Source: Misgurnus anguillicaudatus
Taxonomy: Eukaryota; Chordata; Actinopteri; Cypriniformes; Cobitidae
NCBI RefSeq assembly: GCF_027580225.2
Contig: NC_073358.2
Span: 45,904,001-45,968,000 of the forward strand
Direction: 5' to 3'
DNA: 64,000 nt
The notes under the pieces were generated by a model. That model was not told where the DNA came from. It was given only the letters and a program-made list of their open reading frames with translations, and did not search any database. The position numbers were made by a program, and so were the translations under genes. This document shows, one piece after another, positions 57,620 through 64,000 of this stretch (positions within the stretch are counted from its first letter, which is position 1; each line of letters begins with the position of its first letter).

Positions 57620-58310
57620 CTGTATACAATGGGTCCTTGAAATCCTTGAAAGTGTGGGGGGGAATTCAAAGCCCTGGGAAGTTTTTGAAAATAAACATAC
57701 ATGTATACAGGTCATTGGAAGTGCTTGAATCTATTTTATGCAAGAAGTTTCCTGGGAAAAAAATCTATATTATTCCCTGTGTAGTGTAGGATAATATCAT
57801 AAAATTTCTAGCCTTTTAAGCACACGTGCTATACTGTTCGCTTTAAATGCTTATATCTTCTGTATGCGAATGTTGATTCACACCATAATGCGTTTTTTCA
57901 TAGTTGTGTTTGACAAATGAAAACGTCTCGGGTTACGTATGTAACTGCGGTCTCCCTCGTCATACTTCCTGCTACCCTGTAACGCAGTCTTTGGCAATAT
58001 TTCAGATAGCAATATATACTTCCTGGCTCCCGCATCACGCTGTCTTTGTCTTTAAGGCTCACCATTGGTTGAATTTGATATACACATTCAGACGCACTTA
58101 CCCCTGGAGACGTCCCCAAAGTGTCACCGCAGTGATGCAGCGCGAGTTCCCTCAAAAAGGGAACTGTAACAATGTATCTTAAAAGGTAACACAATGTAAC
58201 CTTCCTCTCACTTGAAATGTGTCCCCACATTTAGTTCTTGAATTTGAGAGTATTTGACCTGGAAAGTCCTTGAAATGTCCTTGACTTTGAAGTTAACTAA
58301 AGCGTGGGAA
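57620..58310. repeat. Dispersed fish repeats, overlapping fragments
   Basis: A repeat with CCTTGAAATCCTTGAAAGTG and TTTGACCTGGAAAGTCCTTG words is split by one starting AACGTCTCGGGTTACGTATG and containing GCGAGTTCCCTCAAAAAGGG (57920-58165). Both word types are familiar from teleost genomes, but I could not fix their borders. Confidence 0.4.
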
Positions 58311-58742
58311 CCCTGTGTACACATTTGGTACCAATATGTGAGTACAAATACACACATTTTAGGTAAAAGGTAAAAAGGTGTATTTTTATAAGAGCACTAC
58401 CTCAGTGACAGCTTTTGTACCTTTTTTATGAGAGTGTAGGGTCTTCTAAATAAATACATAAATATATAAATACCACTATATAAATATCACATTATTATTA
58501 TTATTTTTATATATTATTATTATTTTATATATTTTATTTTATTTATTTAGTGCTTTGGCCAAATTTGAATACAATATAATTTTTAGCAAAACCCATAAGA
58601 ACGTAAAGGTCGTTCCACATTGACCACAATACGATAAAGCGAGACGAATCAACCATGCCTTCATATCAAGGACGAAACGATTGTTCACCTTGAACAATTT
58701 CACACCTGGCAGACAGGTGTCGCTGATTAAAATAGCATTTTC

Positions 58743-59224
58743 CAGTGCCTCCAGAAAAACGTGAGTATGTGATGATTTAATGCATAATTTGCCAAAGTCG
58801 AGATATTTATGTGGGGGATGCATTTTTTTTACTTTTGCAACATAAATTGCAGATTTCCATGCGCAAAATATGCGAGGCTTGCATGATTTCATAATCCCCG
58901 CATTTTCGTAGCAAAAACACATATATCTTAGCAGAAAAATGTTGCATTTGCTTCACACAAGCGCAGCCATGTCCCCTGTTGCCATGGGAACATTATAAGG
59001 TGACGTGATTATGTGACGTGAACATCATTGAAAAGCTGTAAACACTTTTTGCAAGTTCTAGCAGTTTTTGCAAGGTCCCGCAATTTTTGCAAGTTCCCGC
59101 AATTTCATTTTCATGAAATTGCATAATTATCCTGCTATTTTCTTTTAAGAAAATGTGCCGCAAGATCAAGGATTTTTGCTTGCAACAATCCCTCCCCAAA
59201 AAATAACGTTTTTCTGGAAGGACT
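58743..59224 (-). mobile_element. hAT-like repeat A, reverse copy
   Basis: A 482-bp element with ends CAGTGCCTCCAGAAAAACG and CGTTTTTCTGGAAGGACTG (inverted). The interior shares GCAAGTTCCCGCAATTTC-type blocks and the CATGTCCCCTGTTGCCATGG word with 47084-48345, and carries no insertion. Flanking 8-mers do not match clearly. Confidence 0.75.
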
Positions 59225-59507
59225 GATTTACACCTGTACACTAGGTGGCACACCCCACTTTTAAGATGTCCGTTTTTCATAGCTAAGTAGAAGACACAAT
59301 GAAAACTTAGCTCATAGCACCAAAGCAGACACACACATACTTTGGGTGCATCCCAATTCAGGAGCTGCAGCCTTCCAAGGTTGTATTTGAAGACCAATGA
59401 CATCACCGGGCCGTGACGAAGGCTGTCCCAGTTCGAAGGCTCCTTTACATGCAGCCTCCAAATGTGGCCTTTCTTTCCCTGGAACCCAGGATCATAAGGG
59501 TGCATCC

Positions 59508-60420
59508 TAGCCTGACGTTGTCATACTCAATTCTAGTCAGAATTTGAGTGTGATACCGCTCCATTGAGCTAAAATTATGAGGCGTGTCTCAACCGAAAAA
59601 TGCCTCTGCACTCAATTGGATAGACATACGACCAATCAGAGCAACGGAGTGTGTGATGTTGAAATGGCGTCTTTAGCAGCCTGACCGAACTGCTAGTAAT
59701 TTCGCTACAATGATATTAACATCATTGTAATTATACTAAGTCTGAGTTAGCGAAGGTACATCAACACCTACTATGTTTACAACGTTTCATTTATATCACA
59801 ACATTAAGTATTTACTAAGTCATACAGTAAGACTTTCTCTTACCATTTGTACGTTAGGTGAACTTCATCCACGACGATAGCTATACGTTGGCTTGAAAAA
59901 TATCGGAGCCTAGCATGTCCCTCCACTTATTCAGCAGTCACGATTCCAGGCTTCCGAAAAGAAGCTGGCAACGGCCGCTAATTATATCCATCTCGTCGTG
60001 CACGCCGAGTTGCATCGCCGTGATACCCATTTCAGTTGCTTCTTTAACTTTGTCCTCCATAGGAAGGACGGCGAAAACATAAACAAATGCCTTGATCGCG
60101 TTTCTCTGTTCCTCTTTTTAAATCAATGCTCTGTCGATATCTTTTAGAACAGACTCAATGTCAGAATCCACACATCTGAATTCACCAGCGGCAGCCATTT
60201 CATTGTAAACAGATTGAACACACGCGCTCTTTGCTGACGTGGTTGATACGTTACTGTTGATCATCTGTCCATCATCGTATAAAGCCCGCCCTCACAATTT
60301 GATTCGTCGGCCGGTTTTGGTATTCGCATAGTAGCTCCTCAACGGTGAGTCCCCAGACCGATCTTCCCCCGTTTTCCAAATTGTGGTGGGCGGGGCTAAG
60401 ATCGGCTGGCACCCAGGCTA
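59508..60420 (-). mobile_element. Non-autonomous DNA element carrying a RecQ-like helicase fragment (copy 2)
   Basis: A 913-bp reverse copy of 1517-2427. The ends are TAGCCTGACG and GCACCCAGGCTA, with a perfect 9-bp duplication GGTGCATCC (59499-59507 and 60421-60429). Compared with copy 1 it keeps the region between helicase motifs Ia and II but has lost the Walker A motif. Confidence 0.78.
59840..60200 (-). pseudogene. RecQ-like helicase 5' exon, broken (copy 2)
   Basis: Read on the minus strand from the ATG at about 60200, it begins MAAAGEFRCVDSDIESVLKD. An in-frame stop replaces Leu in the ALILKEEQR region. The Walker A segment is deleted between FAVLP and MED. It then continues colinear with RecQ-type helicases through VKEATEMGITAMQLGVH, SGRCQLLFGS and, after small lesions, IVVDEVHLTYKW just before a GTAAGA donor-like site. 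Motif II is the DEVH box. The two copies have different lesions, so both descend from a longer intact ancestor. Confidence 0.75.
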
Positions 60421-60530
60421 GGTGCATCCCAATTGAACGTCTGGATCCTTTTAAGGCCACGGCAAGGCACGTTTTTGAAGGCTGAAGCCTCTGAAGTCCA
60501 CGAAGCGAACTGAAAGGAAACGGTCTAGCC

Positions 60531-60723
60531 CAGGGGTGTCCAATCCTGCTCCTGGCGATCGACTGTCCTCCAAAGTTCAGCTCCAACCCAATTCAAATAC
60601 ACCTGAAGCAGCTAATCAAGGACTTCAAGATTACTTGAAAATTGAAGGCAGGTGTGTTTGATTAGAGTTGGACCTGAACTCTGCAGGATAGTCGATCGCC
60701 AGGAGCAGGATTGGACAACCCTG
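60531..60723. mobile_element. hAT-type MITE, 193 bp
   Basis: The ends CAGGGGTGTCCAATCCTGCT and AGCAGGATTGGACAACCCTG are inverted. Perfect 8-bp flanks GTCTAGCC lie at 60523-60530 and 60724-60731. The body (CTCCAACCCAATTCAAATAC...GGTGTGTTTGATTAGAGTTG) is a very common fish repeat. Confidence 0.93.
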
Positions 60724-61639
60724 GTCTAGCCTATGTTGGGAGTTGCGTCACTTGCTGTTCCCACCCACTACGCTTGTCAGCGGGACACAACAGCTGAGAC
60801 CAATCGGACTTTTAAACATAAATATGGAGTCAGATATTTTTCTTATTTTATTATAGAAAATATAACACATTGATGCAGATTAAACTATCCAACAGTATGT
60901 AAAATTCACCAACCTTAGAAATATACACGAGCAAAACGCAACACGTACAATATTGTAGTAATAATATTCATTCACATAACTAAAACATCATTTATAATAG
61001 TAAAACCTAAAGGTGCCAAGGACCTTTAATTTGCAAAATATACACTTATATTTAACTACAGTTATGAATGTTTATTTCAAAATACCCAGACGTCACAGGC
61101 ACGCATTGGATCTTGTCATATAGCAAAGCTGTGAAGGATGCATCTATGGATCCTGGGTTTCAAGGGGAAAAGGCCACATTTGGAGGCTTGCATGTGAAAC
61201 TGGCTTCGAATTGGGACAGCCTTCGTCGCTGCCCGGTGATGTCATTGGCCTTCATTGGGATGCACCCATACTGCCCTACAAAGCCAAAGCCCAGTAACTA
61301 TGCATTTGGTCAAAATGGAGTTAAGGGTTGAAATGGGCTTTGTGAGATCTGTTGTGCCTTGTGACAAAAGTCTCCTGGTTCAATTTTGTCCCATTTCAGA
61401 GAAATGTGTGTGCCAAAATTGCAGTAACATGTTTGACTGGCTGGTGTAAAAAAACTTTAAAGGGCAGTTTCAGTGTTTGCGTAGTTACTGCACTTAGCCT
61501 TTGTAGGGCAGCATAGATAGATCCCAAAATTCAATGCACACATCTGGATATTTTGTAATAAACATTCACAAATGTAGTTAAATAAAAGTGTATATTTTGT
61601 AAATATGATATCATGATGATGCAGAAGTACTGTATATAT

Positions 61640-62961
61640 TAGGGATGGGCACGGATATTCGAATATTTGAATATTCGATCAGCAATGATGATTCGAATTT
61701 AAAATATGCTATTCGAATGTTTGTTTGTTTTTAATGTGCCACCAAAGGGTTACGACTTATTTAATGCTTCTTCACTTCATCTATACTGTCTTTTACAGAT
61801 TTAAATGTAAAATATACATTACATAACATTAATTTGTATGTATTTGTGATTGTTTGGCAATGCAGATTGCAGACCAATTTAAGTTTTCCTTTTATCTCCG
61901 GGTTTGTCCGCGGCGAGGGCTCACGTGTTATTAAGCGTGCTTCTCTGCCGCCCGCATCAACACATCATAAGAGATTTGTAAGCTTTCTGTTATAAAGTCT
62001 ACTTTATTTTGTTAATCATGAGACAGACACGGAGAATGAAATGAAACTGAGAACATTTATTATATGCGGTGCTCTTTCGAAAATGAACCAGATGACTGCA
62101 CATGGCAGTTTAAGCTGAGTTTAAAAGCTCCGTCTTTGTGAAATGTTGTTAAATTAGGCTAACGTTAGTAACTTTGCACAGTCAACAATAAGGTATCGAG
62201 CCGCTTACGTTATTTGTAAAATAATGTTAATACAGATATTCAATCTTGTTCAATCCATCTGTTGTTTTTATCGGATAACCATCACGAGGAAGAGTTTTCT
62301 CCGCCACACCGGCATTATTGTATCTAGTCAGAAGATGGGCTTTCACTGAAGCAGGTAGGATAAATATGGTTTTCTTTATTCATAAATACATGTCAAACTA
62401 AACTGAGAAGATATTTATATGGCGACTGAGTAGTTGGTTATGTAGATGTGTTTTTTTCGTTTGCTCCGGGCTCTTATTTGGTGTTTTGAGTCTGTTTAAA
62501 TGATGATAGCCTGCTTTGTCAAGTCCTCAAACTTTAAACTTCGCAAGTCCTCAAACTTCGCTTAGATTTGGGGTTAGTGTATAATATTTGGTATAATATA
62601 ATGTATATAAGATCAAACAGTAATGAATTCATTCTAACGACCGACTTGAAACTAAGGATTTGAATCAGACTTCGCTCCGCATGGGGTTTTAACGCCTTTT
62701 TTTCTGTAGGATATTTTTTAAGAAGAATTTAAAAAATATATATATTTTTTGCAATGTTTTTAACATATACATACAGAATATACGTTTAGCTTGTTGTGTT
62801 GTATTTCCTAATTATAAGCCTTCTGTGAAATTATGACAAAATGAAAAATACAAAACATGCATGTCTTAATTAACATAATTTAAATAAACGAATATTCGAA
62901 TATTCGTTCTTTATGAGCTTAAATATTCAAATGGTAAATTACTGGAAAATGCCCATTCCTA
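61640..62961. mobile_element. hAT element with ATTCGAATATTCG subterminal motifs
   Basis: A 1322-bp element with ends TAGGGATGGGCACGGATATT and AAAATGCCCATTCCTA. Flanks GTATATAT and GTGTATAT match at 7 of 8. Subterminal ATTCGAATATTTGAATATTC motifs are repeated at both ends, likely transposase-binding sites. No transposase frame remains. Confidence 0.82.
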
Positions 62962-62974
62962 GTGTATATATAAA

Positions 62975-63028
62975 CCGAAGCGTAACCTACGCCGTAGGAT
63001 GCACGTAGAACTACAGTATAATGAGCCC
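62975..63028. mobile_element. Harbinger-like MITE, lone right end
   Basis: AACCTACGCCGTAGGATGCA...ACTACAGTATAATGAGCCC matches the right terminus of the element at 37419-37958. The rest of that element is absent, and the preceding DNA is the flank of the hAT element. Confidence 0.6.
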
Positions 63029-64000
63029 TTAAGGCTTTAACACTATCAGACCGTGTAGCTTATGTAGCTTTTTAGGACACATTTAATTCAGTTTATTGGT
63101 CAATCTTTCAAAGTGTAGAGGGAATACACTTCAATTCATTCAGCCCACAATTTATTGTGAAACCACAGCAAACAACCAATGCTTTTAAATCTCTCTCACA
63201 CACACACGCTGGCCTATTAGTCTCTTTCAGTGTTGTATTTCTGCAGTAGAGAAAGAAGAACATTTTGTTCCACATCTCGAATTGAAAAACAGATTCCTAG
63301 GGCAAAGAAAACATGCAGCTCCCAATTAAAAGGCAGATGAGTGCTTAGCCATTATTAATGCACGCTTACGAACACACTTGAACCGAGTCCAGCTCTGTCT
63401 CCGAAGATTGCATTTCATCTAGGTTTGTTGCCTCTCTTTGATTATTGAGCATCAACAGAAAAGATGAATGCTTTTGATTTTCTCCCCAACTTGCAGCTCA
63501 TTCTGACAAGATCTTTGCAGTGCACATACGAAGTTCTGACACGGAGCCAGAAACGCGTAAAATATTTACTTGCGTTGAGAAAGTAAACAAGCGCTCCTGT
63601 TTACTCGTTGGAGCCAATCGGGTCCTCCGGTTTTAGACTTTGAAAGGTGAGGAGGGGTTGTAGAAGAGATGAGAAGTGGGCCGACATGAAGGCGAAGAGC
63701 GTTCCGGAAGCTTCGGAATGGTAAAATCCGATGGAACTGTCAGATCAACGCGCTCACTTGAGAGCCGCATGCCTGGATGGTCAGGAGGCGATTGAGGATG
63801 GCTAACATCTGTAGCAGTTACATGAACACAGACAGATGCATCTGTGCATTTCTTTATTCACTTGTCTGCGAGTAATAAGTCCAAGAATCACAGATGCATG
63901 AATGTTTTTCTATTTAAATTTGATTTCCGGTAACTGATCATTTGCTTGTGCACTTTTATGGTACAGACTTTTTCCCAACAGAGAAAATATAAATTTTATT
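63029..64000. other. Single-copy spacer at window end
   Basis: No repeat partner in the window and no coding frame. Segment 63400-63620 has balanced composition with CTTTGATTATTGAGCATC and AAATATTTACTTGCGTTGAG blocks and could be conserved non-coding DNA. Confidence 0.3.

Larger units (their letters stand above)
59344..61267. mobile_element. Foldback repeat with GGGTGCATCCCAAT ends, holding two insertions
   Basis: The ends GGGTGCATCCCAAT (59344-59357) and ATTGGGATGCACCC (61254-61267) are perfect 14-bp inverted repeats. Arms of about 160 bp (59344-59500, 61105-61267) share CCAATGACATCACCGGGC and CCTCCAAATGTGGCC. Two elements have inserted: the RecQ-fragment element (59508-60420) and a hAT MITE (60531-60723). 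Confidence 0.75.

Overview
This window looks like a gene-poor, repeat-dense stretch of a ray-finned fish genome, probably otophysan or cypriniform. That call rests on the repeat types: Tc1-like, hAT, Harbinger-like and TTAA-targeting DNA elements, an L1-type LINE, a tRNA-derived SINE and long microsatellites. No host protein-coding gene could be supported. All long open frames fall in simple repeats or in decayed transposons. Base composition is AT-rich, with many simple-sequence tracts.

Layout. 1-3.5 kb: a mosaic of palindromic repeats broken by a 0.9 kb element that carries the start of a RecQ-like helicase gene. 3.7-4.5 kb: a hAT-type MITE nested in another, with a TG microsatellite. 5.7-8.55 kb: a four-level nest of DNA elements. 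8.5-10.5 kb: several MITEs, including the first of five TTAA-flanked copies. 11.5-13.8 kb: nested hAT and Harbinger-like MITEs. 15.8-18 kb: more nested MITEs. 19.8-21.05 kb: a whole but inactivated Tc1-like transposon. 22.4-25.6 kb: a 5'-truncated L1-type LINE with 3' UTR, poly-A and target-site duplication. 26.4-30.5 kb: MITEs, ending in a foldback element with arms of about 350 bp. 32.1-34.4 kb: a 2.2 kb ATCC satellite with higher-order periodicity. 36.3-38.0 kb: nested MITEs. 38.7 kb: a SINE. 39.7-42.0 kb: a TIR-ended element carrying a 1.4 kb minisatellite. 42.7-45.5 kb: MITEs, one with an empty-site comparison at 56.8-57.3 kb. 47-50.4 kb: duplicated dispersed repeats. 51.9-52.8 kb: a foldback inside a foldback. 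53.8-55.5 kb: two abutting MITEs. 58.7-62.96 kb: nested elements, including the second RecQ-fragment element and a 1.3 kb hAT.

The stretches between repeats (about 4.5-5.3, 10.5-11.5, 13.9-15.8, 34.4-36.3, 48.8-49.1, 56.1-56.8 and 63.1-64 kb) look single-copy within the window. They could hold conserved non-coding elements, as expected in a large intron or gene desert, but sequence alone cannot show this.

The most unusual items are the helicase-fragment element (two copies, each with a perfect 9-bp target-site duplication and its own internal lesion), the minisatellite-carrying element, and the near-perfect foldback. Family names come from terminal motifs, target-site duplications and remembered consensus sequences; no database search was possible.
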